A DNA stretch of 7,677 nt, taken from an uncultured Microbacterium sp. Lineage in GTDB: Bacteria; Actinomycetota; Actinomycetes; Actinomycetales; Microbacteriaceae. Positions 1 to 6,340 of this stretch are shown piece after piece (position 1 is the stretch's first letter; every line of letters begins with the position of its first letter). The position numbers and the translations under genes are program-made. The notes beneath the pieces were generated by a model. It was not told the origin of the DNA and did no database searches. It was given only the letters and a program-made list of their open reading frames with translations. Location: contig CALKHM010000172.1 of NCBI GenBank assembly GCA_937988695.1, positions 1-7,677 on the forward strand. The letters run 5' to 3'.

Positions 1-7
1 GCGCGGG

Positions 8-826
8 TCAGACGCGCTTCGTGTCGCGGCGGAACAGCAGCACCGTGCCGGCCGCGAACAGCGCCAGCCACAACAGCACGTTCAGCAGCGCCCCCGCATC
101 GAACCCCTCGCCGGTCAGCGGCGCACGACTGAGCTCGCCGATGCCGTACACGGGCGTCCAGGTGGCGATGTCCTGCAGCACCTGCGGCATCATGCTCACC
201 GGGTAGAACAGCCCGCCCACGAAGGCGAGGAACACGATCACGAGGCTCGTCAGCTGCATCGCGTTCTCACCCGGCACCAGGTACCCCACCATCAGACCGA
301 GCGCCGTGAACAGCGCCGCACCCAGCAGCCAGGCCACCAGCGCCGAGACCAGCCACTGCGCTACGCTCATGCGCACCCCGGTGATCGCTCCCGCCAGATA
401 CGTCGCAACGATCGCGACGAGGCCGAACAGCATCCCGCCGACGACCTTCGTCGCCACCGCGGCCACCGGGCTCAGCGGGGTCAGCCGCAGCTGACGGCTC
501 CACCCGAGAGAGCGCTCGACGGCGACGGCAGCACCGGATGCCGTCGCCGACATCATCGCGCCGTAGACGGCCATCGACACCATGATGTACGCGGCCACCG
601 ACAGTCCGCCGCCGGCGACGGGATGACCCTCGACCAGTGGGGTGTCCCGCAACGGGTAGCCCACCATGAAGTACATCGCGACGGGAAAGACCATGGTGAA
701 CACGAGTGTGCGCCAATTGCGGAACCGGCGCTTGAGCTCGATCGCGAGGAAGCGTGTGTTGAAGCCGCCCAGCGGCGGCACCTTGCGTTCCAGACGGAAT
801 GCGGTCACCGGCGGTACGGCGGTCAT
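8..826 (-). CDS. ABC-2 type exporter permease
   Basis: Membrane subunit of an ABC exporter, 272 aa, working with the ATPase encoded just upstream. The cytoplasmic N-terminus is basic (KRRFRNWR near residues 32-39), as is usual before the first helix of ABC-2 permeases. Six hydrophobic segments can be seen, at about 40-57, 76-98, 122-146, 156-183, 191-210 and 246-265. The segment ending in LFYPVSMMPQVLQ (about 206-218), followed by a short amphipathic stretch (TPVYGIGELSR), is the typical ABC-2 family ending. The start ATG overlaps the ATPase stop (ATGA) and has a good ribosome site, AAGGAG at 839-834, 7 nt away, so the two are translationally coupled. The stop lies 7 nt from the window edge, so further operon genes (for example a two-component system, common beside such exporters) cannot be excluded. 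The substrate is unknown: drug, lipid or peptide export are all possible. Confidence 0.9.
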   Translation of the reverse strand: MTAVPPVTAFRLERKVPPLGGFNTRFLAIELKRRFRNWRTLVFTMVFPVAMYFMVGYPLRDTPLVEGHPVAGGGLSVAAYIMVSMAVYGAMMSATASGAAVAVERSLGWSRQLRLTPLSPVAAVATKVVGGMLFGLVAIVATYLAGAITGVRMSVAQWLVSALVAWLLGAALFTALGLMVGYLVPGENAMQLTSLVIVFLAFVGGLFYPVSMMPQVLQDIATWTPVYGIGELSRAPLTGEGFDAGALLNVLLWLALFAAGTVLLFRRDTKRV

Positions 827-1767
827 CGGGCGTCTCCTTCGGTCGTGAGCGCAAGGAACACGCTCTCCAGGTTCTGCGAAGAGATCTCCACGTCGCGCGC
901 GGCGGTGGCGGTGAGCAGGTGCCGGGCCAGGGCATCGGAGTCAGTCGTGCCGATCACGACGCGCTCGCCCTGCACCTCGACGTCCTTCACCCCGGCGATC
1001 GCGGCCAGGGCGACGGGATCGGCGCCCGGCAGGGTCGCGCGCACCACGCGGCCGGCCACCAGGTTCTTGATCTGTGCGGCCCGGCCATCGGCCACGATCC
1101 GCCCCCGGCTCATCAGCACGATGCGGTCGGCGTAGGCGTCGGCCTCCTCCAGGTAGTGGGTGGCGAACAGCACCGTGCGTCCGCGATCGGCGTCGGCGCG
1201 GATCGCCTGCCAGAACGAGCGGCGACCCTCGACGTCCATGCCCGTCGTCGGCTCGTCGAGGATCAGCAGCCCCGGGTCGGACAGCAGCGCCATCGCGAAC
1301 CGCAGCCGCTGCTGCTGCCCGCCGGAGCACTTGCCCACCATCCGGCCGCCGATCTCGGCGATCCCTGCCCGCTCGAGCACCTCGTCGACGGGTCGCGTGT
1401 CGGCGAACACGCTGGCGGTGAGCTCGACGGTCTCGCGGACGGTGAGGTCCTTGAGCAGCCCGCCGGTCTGCAGCACGGCGGACACATAGCCGCGCGCGAT
1501 CGCCCCGCGCGGCGTCGTGCCGAACACGGTGATCTCGCCGTCGTCGGGCCGGGACAGGCCGAGGATCATGTCGATGGTCGTGGTCTTACCGGCGCCGTTC
1601 GGGCCGAGGAAGGCTACGACCTCGCCGGAGCTCACGCGCAGGTCGACGCCGTCCACCGCGCGCACCGCACCGAAGCTCTTCGTCAGGCCGGTCGCGGCGA
1701 TGGCCGCCGGGACGAGGTGCGCGGCGGCATCCTGCCGTCGCGCCTTGGTCATTGCTGTCGATTCCAT
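823..1767 (-). CDS. ABC exporter ATP-binding protein (DrrA/CcmA-like)
   Basis: Cytoplasmic ATPase of 314 aa that powers the ABC-2 permease encoded downstream. Visible motifs are Walker A GPNGAGKTT (55-63), Q-loop Gln100, a signature of the form CSGGQ (147-151) with Cys replacing the common Leu, Walker B LLILDEPT (167-174, Asp171 and catalytic Glu172), D-loop GMDVEG (176-181) and switch His204. After about residue 240 there is a separate C-terminal domain of roughly 70 aa, as in DrrA-type drug-exporter ATPases. The chosen start (MESTAM) has no recognisable Shine-Dalgarno. An internal ATG at 1752 (MTKARR) also lacks one, so the start is uncertain by five codons. A CATGAT hexamer sits exactly where a -10 would be if transcription began on the A of the first ATG, so a leaderless mRNA is possible. 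Substrate unknown. Confidence 0.92.
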   Translation of the reverse strand: MESTAMTKARRQDAAAHLVPAAIAATGLTKSFGAVRAVDGVDLRVSSGEVVAFLGPNGAGKTTTIDMILGLSRPDDGEITVFGTTPRGAIARGYVSAVLQTGGLLKDLTVRETVELTASVFADTRPVDEVLERAGIAEIGGRMVGKCSGGQQQRLRFAMALLSDPGLLILDEPTTGMDVEGRRSFWQAIRADADRGRTVLFATHYLEEADAYADRIVLMSRGRIVADGRAAQIKNLVAGRVVRATLPGADPVALAAIAGVKDVEVQGERVVIGTTDSDALARHLLTATAARDVEISSQNLESVFLALTTEGDAR

Positions 1768-1780
1768 GATGCGATCATGG
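1764..1780. promoter_or_regulatory. Palindrome over the exporter ATPase start; possible leaderless promoter
   Basis: A perfect 7-bp inverted repeat with a 3-nt centre (CCATGAT-GCG-ATCATGG) covers the ATG of the exporter ATPase. Read on the minus strand, CATGAT (1779-1774) ends 6 nt before the A at 1767, which is the spacing expected of a -10 hexamer for a transcript beginning at the start codon. No convincing -35 is present. It could instead be an operator, or a small hairpin hiding the start codon. Confidence 0.35.
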
Positions 1781-1824
1781 GATGCCGCGCCCGTCGAGCC
1801 CCCACACGCTCGTCATGATGTGAC

Positions 1825-1857
1825 CGTGACATCCGTCACGTGTCTGGTCCGCCAGAC
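1825..1857. promoter_or_regulatory. Two adjacent inverted repeats, likely operator or activator sites
   Basis: Two perfect 6-bp inverted repeats, each with a 4-nt spacer, sit side by side with one base between them: CGTGAC-ATCC-GTCACG at 1825-1840 and GTCTGG-TCCG-CCAGAC at 1842-1857. Their centres are 17 bp apart. They lie almost midway between the divergent exporter and amino-acid uptake operons, about 73 bp from each candidate transcription start. The position suits a regulator acting on one or both operons. No regulator gene is in the window and I do not recognise the site family. Confidence 0.4.
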
Positions 1858-1900
1858 GCAAAGTGGCCGGATCGTCATCTTCGGCGCGGCAGGGTGTACA

Positions 1901-1906
1901 TAGAAT
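1901..1906 (+). promoter_or_regulatory. Candidate -10 element of the amino-acid uptake operon
   Basis: TAGAAT matches five of six bases of the sigma-70 -10 consensus and lies in the only AT-rich patch upstream of the binding-protein gene. No good -35 is found 16-18 nt upstream, which is common in actinobacterial promoters, especially activator-dependent ones. It would give a leader of about 50 nt. Confidence 0.42.
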
Positions 1907-1951
1907 TCTGGGAACCGGTGTCCGTCCGTGGCGCCACGTTCCCTCGACGAC

Positions 1952-1959
1952 GAGGAAGG
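1952..1959 (+). promoter_or_regulatory. Ribosome binding site deciding the binding-protein start
   Basis: GAGGAAGG ends 6 nt before the ATG at 1966. It selects this start over an in-frame ATG at 1840, which would add 42 basic, non-signal-like residues in front of a perfect lipoprotein signal peptide. Confidence 0.8.
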
Positions 1960-1965
1960 TACGAA

Positions 1966-2889
1966 ATGCGAAGGATGCTCGCCCTGCCGGTGGCCATGGT
2001 CGCCGCCGCGCTGCTGCTCACAGGATGCGTGAACAACGAGGCCACCGAGAACCCACAGAGCAGCGGAGGCGGGAATGCGAGCGCCAGCGCGGGCTCGAGC
2101 GATGCCATCAACGTCACGAAGGACGACGCATTGGCCGCGACTCTTCCCGACGCCATCAAGAACGCCGGAGTGATCAAGATCGGCACCGACCCGACGTACG
2201 CGCCCAACGAGTACAAGGACGACGCCGGCAACCCGATCGGGTGGGACATCGACCTGGCCAACGCGATCGCCGCGAAGCTCGGCGTGAAGGCACAGTACAC
2301 GACGGCGAAGTTCGACAACATCATCCCGTCGATCGTCGGCGGCAAGTACGACATGGGCGTCTCGTCGTTCACCGACACCGCCGAGCGCGAGAAGCAGGTC
2401 GACTTCGTCAACTACTACAACGCGGGCATCCTCTGGGCATCGGCGAAGGGCAAGACCGTCGACCCCAACAACGCCTGCGGGCTGAAGGTCGCGGTCGAGG
2501 CCGGCACCACCGAGGACCTCGAAGACGTGCCGGCGAAGTCGAAGGCGTGCACGGATGCCGGCAAGGCCAAGATCGACAAGTTCCAGTTCGACGGGCAGGA
2601 TCAGGCCACCAACGCCCTGGTGCTCGGCCAGGTCGACGCGATGAGCGCGGACTCGCCGATCATCGAGTACGCCGTGCACCAGCAGTCCGACAAGATCCAG
2701 ATCGCCGGTGAGACGTTCGACGTCGCCCCGTACGGGTTCGCCACGGCCAAGGGCAGCGCGCTTACCGACGTCATCAAGAACACCGTGCAGGCGCTCATCG
2801 ATGACGGCACCTACCTGAAGGTCCTGAAGAAGTGGGGCGTCGAAGACGGCGCCGTCACGACCGCCTCGGTCAACGAGGCCTCGAAGTAG
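1966..2889 (+). CDS. Amino-acid ABC transporter substrate-binding lipoprotein (family 3)
   Basis: Extracellular, membrane-anchored binding protein of 307 aa for a polar amino acid. The signal peptide MRRMLALPVAMVAAALLLTGC has a lipobox LLTGC, giving lipidation at Cys21, then a Ser/Gly/Asn-rich linker to about residue 55. The solute-binding family 3 domain follows. It shows KIGTDPTYAPNEY (71-83), GWDIDLANAIAAKLGV (92-107, with Trp93 where Phe is usual), SSFTDTAERE (133-142) whose Arg141 should bind the substrate carboxylate, and VDAMSADSP (223-231) whose Asp229 should bind its amino group. Arg141 and Asp229 together argue for an alpha-amino acid ligand. Two further cysteines (171 and 195) could form a disulfide in the second lobe. 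It is the first gene of a three-gene operon, 2 nt before the permease. The side-chain specificity (Gln, Glu, Cys, basic) cannot be read from the sequence. Confidence 0.93.
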   Translation: MRRMLALPVAMVAAALLLTGCVNNEATENPQSSGGGNASASAGSSDAINVTKDDALAATLPDAIKNAGVIKIGTDPTYAPNEYKDDAGNPIGWDIDLANAIAAKLGVKAQYTTAKFDNIIPSIVGGKYDMGVSSFTDTAEREKQVDFVNYYNAGILWASAKGKTVDPNNACGLKVAVEAGTTEDLEDVPAKSKACTDAGKAKIDKFQFDGQDQATNALVLGQVDAMSADSPIIEYAVHQQSDKIQIAGETFDVAPYGFATAKGSALTDVIKNTVQALIDDGTYLKVLKKWGVEDGAVTTASVNEASK

Positions 2890-2891
2890 CC

Positions 2892-3881
2892 ATGGCCGAC
2901 GCGCAGAGCACCGGCGGCGGCAGGACTCCGCCGCCGGTGGACACCTCGGCGATCCCGATCGAACGGGCCGACGTCATCAAGGCCGTGCGGCTGCGGCATC
3001 CGTGGCGGAACACGTTCGCGGTCGTGCTGATCCTGCTGGTGCTGCTGTTCATCCTGGATGCTGCGCAGCGGCAGGCGTTCCAGTGGGACATCGTCGGCAA
3101 GTACCTCTTCGACACCCGGGTGACCCAGGCGGCGTTCATCACGCTGGCCCTGACCGTGCTCTCGATGCTGTTCGGCATCATCCTCGGCCTGATCCTGGCT
3201 GTGATGCGCCTGTCGCCGAACCCGGTGCTGAAGTGGATCGCCTGGGCGTTCCTGTGGGTGTTCCGCGGCACCCCGGTGTACGTGCAGCTGGTGTTCTGGG
3301 GCCTGGTCACCCTCATCTACAAGACCCTCATCATCGGCATCCCGTTCGTGCACACCTGGGCGGTGATCGACATCAGCTGGGCGCCACCGCTGTTCCTGCT
3401 GGCCGTTATCGGGCTGTCGCTGAACGAGTCGGCGTACATGGCCGAGATCGTGCGCGCGGGCCTGCTGTCGGTCGACCCGGGCCAGGAGGAGGCCTGTACG
3501 GCGCTCGGGATGTCGTGGGGGCAGACGATGCGTCGGGTGGTGATCCCGCAGGCGATGCGCGTGATCATCCCGCCCACCGGTAACGAGGTCATCTCGATGC
3601 TGAAGACCACGTCGCTGGTGGTGGCGATCCCGTACACGATGGACCTGTTCGGGCGCACCCGCGACATCTCCGCGACGATCTTCGCGCCCATCCCGCTGCT
3701 GATCGTCGCGTCGATCTGGTACCTGTTCTTCACGTCGGTGCTCATGGTCGGCCAGTACTTCGTCGAGAAGCGGTTCGCGCGCGGTTCGGACCGGTCGCGC
3801 CCGGTGCTCGGTCCGACCGTCGTGGGCTCCGGCGGCGAGGGTGTCGCCGGTGTCGGCATCGATGTGGGAGGCAAGGGATGA
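2892..3881 (+). CDS. Polar amino-acid ABC transporter permease (HisM/GlnP type)
   Basis: Inner-membrane permease of 329 aa, the only permease gene of this importer, so it presumably acts as a homodimer. The start at 2892 lies 2 nt after the binding-protein stop; a longer in-frame start at 2832 would overlap that gene and add a poly-Arg stretch, so it was rejected. There is no strong ribosome site, which suggests coupling to the upstream gene. Residues 1-40 are hydrophilic and Pro-rich. An extra helix at about 41-56 precedes the usual core, which begins near 79 (TQAAFITLALTVLSMLFGIILG). FRGTP (124-128) is typical of the family. The EAA loop, which docks on the ATPase, spans about 184-219 (AEIVRAGLLSVDPGQEEACTALGMS, then VIP). 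The C-terminus after about 305 is an unusual Gly/Val-rich tail. The length exceeds the 215-280 aa common in the family because of both ends. Confidence 0.92.
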   Translation: MADAQSTGGGRTPPPVDTSAIPIERADVIKAVRLRHPWRNTFAVVLILLVLLFILDAAQRQAFQWDIVGKYLFDTRVTQAAFITLALTVLSMLFGIILGLILAVMRLSPNPVLKWIAWAFLWVFRGTPVYVQLVFWGLVTLIYKTLIIGIPFVHTWAVIDISWAPPLFLLAVIGLSLNESAYMAEIVRAGLLSVDPGQEEACTALGMSWGQTMRRVVIPQAMRVIIPPTGNEVISMLKTTSLVVAIPYTMDLFGRTRDISATIFAPIPLLIVASIWYLFFTSVLMVGQYFVEKRFARGSDRSRPVLGPTVVGSGGEGVAGVGIDVGGKG

Positions 3882-4648
3882 CCGAGCAGACACCGATGGT
3901 CGAGGCCGTCATGGTCTCGAAGAGCTTCGGCAGCAACGAGGTGCTCAAGTCCATCTCCCTGCGGGTGGATCGTGGCCAGGTGATGTGCGTGATCGGGCCG
4001 TCGGGCTCGGGCAAGTCGACGTTCCTGCGCTGCATCAACCATCTCGAGCGCATCGACGCCGGGCGGCTGTACGTCGACGGCGAGCTGATGGGCTACCGGC
4101 AGCGGGGCGACAGGCTCTACGAGCTCAAGCCGAGCGAGGCCTCGCGGCAGCGACGCGACATCGGCATGGTGTTCCAGCACTTCAACCTGTTCGGTCACAT
4201 GACGGCCCTGGAGAACGTGATGGAGGCGCCGATCCGCGTCAAGGGCGCGTCGCGCAAGGATGCCGAGGCCCGGGGCCGCGATCTGCTGGCGCGCGTGGGC
4301 CTGGCTGCCCAGTCGGGCCACTACCCGGCGCAGCTGTCCGGTGGCCAGCAGCAGCGGGTCGCCATCGCCCGCGCGTTGGCGATGGATCCGAAGCTCATGC
4401 TGTTCGACGAGCCGACCAGCGCGCTGGACCCCGAGCTGGTCGGCGAGGTGCTCGATGTCATGCGCGAGCTCGCGCAGACCGGCATGACCATGGTCGTGGT
4501 CACCCACGAGATGGGCTTCGCCCGCGAGGTGGGCGATGCACTGGTCTTCATGGACGGCGGCGTGGTCGTCGAGGCCGGCGACCCGCACGAGGTGCTCGGC
4601 AATCCGCAGCACCAGCGCACGAAGGCCTTCCTGTCGAAGGTGCTCTGA
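3878..4648 (+). CDS. Polar amino-acid ABC transporter ATP-binding protein (GlnQ/HisP type)
   Basis: Cytoplasmic ATPase of 256 aa that drives the amino-acid importer. All motifs are canonical: Walker A GPSGSGKST (40-48), Q-loop Gln100 in MVFQHFNLFGHMTALENV (97-114), signature LSGGQQQR (153-160), Walker B LMLFDEPTSALDPE (173-186, with Glu178 catalytic) and switch His210 in VTHEMGFAREV. FNLFxHMTALENV and the ending VLGNPQHQRTKAFLSKVL are characteristic of the GlnQ/HisP/ArtP branch. There is a short insertion at about 71-90 (GYRQRGDRLYELKPSEASRQR), as in HisP-like members that link to the basic/polar amino-acid group. The start overlaps the permease stop (ATGA) and has a strong ribosome site, GGGAGG at 3866-3871. 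It is the last gene of the operon, 30 nt before a hairpin terminator. Confidence 0.95.
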   Translation: MTEQTPMVEAVMVSKSFGSNEVLKSISLRVDRGQVMCVIGPSGSGKSTFLRCINHLERIDAGRLYVDGELMGYRQRGDRLYELKPSEASRQRRDIGMVFQHFNLFGHMTALENVMEAPIRVKGASRKDAEARGRDLLARVGLAAQSGHYPAQLSGGQQQRVAIARALAMDPKLMLFDEPTSALDPELVGEVLDVMRELAQTGMTMVVVTHEMGFAREVGDALVFMDGGVVVEAGDPHEVLGNPQHQRTKAFLSKVL

Positions 4649-4677
4649 CCTCGGCGGACGTCTGAACGCACGCGAGA

Positions 4678-4705
4678 GGCGGCCGGGCCCGAGGACCCGG
4701 CCGCC
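4678..4705. terminator. Bidirectional hairpin terminator between convergent genes
   Basis: A perfect 10-bp GC-only stem (GGCGGCCGGG at 4678-4687 with CCCGGCCGCC at 4696-4705) closes an 8-nt loop. It stands between the ATPase stop (4648) and the phoA stop (4722) of the convergent transcription unit. No run of T follows on either strand. Such T-less strong hairpins are common at gene ends in high-GC actinobacteria, but intrinsic termination is not proven. Confidence 0.7.
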
Positions 4706-4721
4706 CTTGCGGTGGATGCGG

Positions 4722-6239
4722 CTATCTCCGGTCGCCGCCCTGCCCGTGGCCGGGCGTGCCGTGGCCGGGCGCGCCGTGGCCGGGCGTGCCGTGGCCGGGC
4801 GTGCCGTGACCGGAGGCGTCGGTGCGCAGGCCGAGCGTGCGCACGATCGTGCCGAACGTGTCGGTCTGGTCGGTCAGGCCCACCACGTTGGCCGCTCCCG
4901 GTCCGTAGCCCGCGATGCGCACCTGCGCACCGGTGTGCTGCTGCGATCCGCCGGCCGCGCTCGTGCCGTACGAGACCTTCATCACGGTGCCGTCGGCGGT
5001 GACCAGGCCCGTCGACAGCGCGGTCGGAGGCGTGGAGTCCACGATCTGGCTGGTGTGCGCGTGGTCGGCGGTCACCAGCACGAGGGTGTTCCCGTCCTTC
5101 TTCGCGAAGGCGAGGGCTGCCTGCACGGCCTCGTCGAGGTCGATCGTCTCGCCGATCTGGCCGCACGCGTCGGCGGAGTGGTCGCGCTTGTCGATCGATG
5201 CGCCCTCGACCTGCAGGAAGAAGCCCTTGTCGTTCTTCTTCGAGCTGCGCAGCAGGTCGATCGCCTTCGTGGTCAACGACGCCAGCGACAGCTTCGTCGA
5301 GAGCCGGCCGGGGTTGGCCGTGCAGGTGATCGGCGTGTTCGCGCCGCCCACCGTCGCTGTCGTGGCGGCGTATCGCGTCGGGAAGTTGCCCGGGGCGAAC
5401 AGGCCGAGCAGCGGCGTGGTCTGGTCGGCCTTGGCGACGCCGGCCAGGCCTGCGGCATCCGTGACGATCCGGTAGCCACGTGCGGTCGCCTGTTGCAGCA
5501 GCGTCGAGCCCTTCCAGGCGCCCGCTTTCGCGGTCTGCTGGAAGCTTGCCAGCCCGCCGCCGAGCACGACGTCGGCCCGGGTGTCCAGCAGCTGCTCGGA
5601 GATCGAGCCGCGGCCGCCGCTGGCGAGCGCGTCGGCGCCGCAGGCAGCACTGTCGGGGCCGTAGCAGCCGCGGTCGCCGACGTGCGCGACCTGAACGGCG
5701 GGCGTCGCATCCTGGATCTCGGCCGTCGAGACGTCACCGGTACGCAGGCCGTTCGCCTTCGCGATCTCCAGCAGCGTCGGCAGCGGGTTGCCGTCGATGT
5801 CGACCGAGATCGCCCCGTCGTACGACTTCGTGCCGGTCGCCCAGCCGGTGCCGCTGGCGGCGGAGTCGGTGACGTAGTCGGGCTTGCCCTTGTTCACGCC
5901 GTCCTTGTACACCGAGTACGTCGTGTACGAGCCGGTCAGCGGCAGGGCGTCGATGCCGGGGATGCGCCCGGCTGCGCCGTACTGGTAGTTGCGGGCGACG
6001 GTGATCTCGCTGTCGCCCATGCCGTCGCCGATCAGCAGGATCACGTTCTTCGCCTTGCCGCCCTTGATGGCCTGGCGGACCGCGCCTGCCTGATCGCCGG
6101 AGAGGCGATGCGAGTCCGCCACGAACGCGCTCTGGCCGACGGCGGCCCCGGCAGCAAGCAGCGTGCCGGTGGCGATGGCTGTCGCGGCCGCGATCGCCAC
6201 GGCGCGGCGTGTGCCGCGCTTCGCGAGGAAGGAGGTCAT
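4722..6239 (-). CDS. phoA: Secreted alkaline phosphatase, PhoA type
   Basis: Phosphomonoesterase of 505 aa that releases phosphate from organic esters outside the cell. Similarity to E. coli PhoA is strong from end to end. Recognisable are metal ligand Asp72 (LIGDGMGDSE), nucleophile Ser126 (VTDSAASG), Asp177 and Thr179 (QDATPA), substrate-binding Arg190 (DRGCYGP), Glu345, Asp350 and His354 (EGASIDKRDH), Asp392 and His393 (TADHAH), and His435 (QHTGAQ). Both PhoA disulfides appear conserved (Cys192-Cys200, Cys306-Cys359). The N-terminus is an export signal. T-R-R at 10-12 before a long Ala-rich hydrophobic stretch could be a Tat signal, though E. coli PhoA uses Sec. Cleavage is likely around 35-38. 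The start at 6239 is set by AGGGAG at 6249-6244; 85 in-frame upstream residues do not look like protein. After the domain comes a GHGTP-repeat tail (477-499). Phosphate-starvation control is likely. Confidence 0.96.
   Translation of the reverse strand: MTSFLAKRGTRRAVAIAAATAIATGTLLAAGAAVGQSAFVADSHRLSGDQAGAVRQAIKGGKAKNVILLIGDGMGDSEITVARNYQYGAAGRIPGIDALPLTGSYTTYSVYKDGVNKGKPDYVTDSAASGTGWATGTKSYDGAISVDIDGNPLPTLLEIAKANGLRTGDVSTAEIQDATPAVQVAHVGDRGCYGPDSAACGADALASGGRGSISEQLLDTRADVVLGGGLASFQQTAKAGAWKGSTLLQQATARGYRIVTDAAGLAGVAKADQTTPLLGLFAPGNFPTRYAATTATVGGANTPITCTANPGRLSTKLSLASLTTKAIDLLRSSKKNDKGFFLQVEGASIDKRDHSADACGQIGETIDLDEAVQAALAFAKKDGNTLVLVTADHAHTSQIVDSTPPTALSTGLVTADGTVMKVSYGTSAAGGSQQHTGAQVRIAGYGPGAANVVGLTDQTDTFGTIVRTLGLRTDASGHGTPGHGTPGHGAPGHGTPGHGQGGDRR
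4746..4805 (-). repeat. 15-bp tandem repeat coding the GHGTP tail of PhoA
   Basis: Four complete, head-to-tail 15-bp units (plus-strand unit GTGGCCGGGCGTGCC) lie in frame at the 3' end of phoA; three are identical and the one at 4761-4775 differs by a single base. A decayed partial unit follows at 4806. They encode GTPGH, GTPGH, GAPGH and GTPGH, flanked by one more GH, so five GHG motifs. The near-identity suggests recent expansion by slippage, and copy number may vary between strains. Confidence 0.93.
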
Positions 6240-6243
6240 GGTT

Positions 6244-6249
6244 CTCCCT
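6244..6249 (-). promoter_or_regulatory. Ribosome binding site deciding the phoA start
   Basis: On the minus strand AGGGAG is followed by AACC and the ATG at 6239. It fixes the start at MTSFLAKRGTRR, directly in front of a good export signal, instead of at an ATG 255 nt further upstream that would overlap the opposite gene's promoter. Confidence 0.75.
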
Positions 6250-6293
6250 GTCGAGATGGGTGGATGCCGGGGTTCCGGCTCCTTCAGACGACC

Positions 6294-6317
6294 GTCGCCG
6301 GACGACCAGCCGGCGAC
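6294..6317. promoter_or_regulatory. 8-bp inverted repeat in the phoA upstream region
   Basis: GTCGCCGG (6294-6301) and CCGGCGAC (6310-6317) form a perfect inverted repeat around an 8-nt spacer. It could be a dimeric regulator site, or, if transcription starts further upstream, a hairpin in the phoA leader 55 nt ahead of the start codon. It overlaps the two gene-proximal PHO-box-like units, so the two readings compete. Confidence 0.45.
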
Positions 6318-6340
6318 CACGACGTGAATCCCGGACGAAC
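6297..6340 (-). promoter_or_regulatory. PHO-box-like 11-bp direct repeats upstream of phoA
   Basis: Read towards phoA, four consecutive 11-mers begin at 6340, 6329, 6318 and 6307: GTTCGTCCGGG, ATTCACGTCGT, GGTCGCCGGCT and GGTCGTCCGGC. Against the Streptomyces PhoP repeat-unit consensus as I recall it, G(G/T)TCAYYYR(G/C)G, they match about 10, 7, 8 and 9 of 11 positions. The array ends 57 nt before the phoA start, a suitable place for activation by PhoP in low phosphate. The caution is that the fifth base is G rather than A in three units, that the high GC raises chance matches, and that an inverted repeat overlaps. I see no clear -10 between it and the gene. Confidence 0.4.

Noticed and set aside
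1261..1330. CSGGQ instead of LSGGQ in the exporter ATPase signature
   Set aside because: First position of the signature is variable, and as far as I recall Cys occurs in actinobacterial members of this subfamily, so it does not suggest an inactive protein; Walker and switch residues are intact.
799..1818. Plus-strand open frame of 339 codons opposite the exporter ATPase
   Set aside because: Antisense shadow of a gene with all ABC ATPase motifs.
1820..1839. GTGAC/GTCAC motifs as a GlnR nitrogen-control site upstream of the amino-acid operon
   Set aside because: The spacing between the boxes does not fit the GTnAC-N6-GnnAC arrangement of GlnR sites; the inverted-repeat reading is better.
2811..3893. 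Minus-strand open frame of 360 codons opposite the permease
   Set aside because: Composition is dominated by Arg, Asp, His and Gln, as expected from reading hydrophobic codons backwards; no ribosome site or domain.
3317..4612. Minus-strand open frame of 431 codons opposite the amino-acid permease and ATPase
   Set aside because: Its product is low-complexity and His/Arg/Ala-rich, and it spans two genes with complete family motifs on the plus strand; GC-driven shadow.
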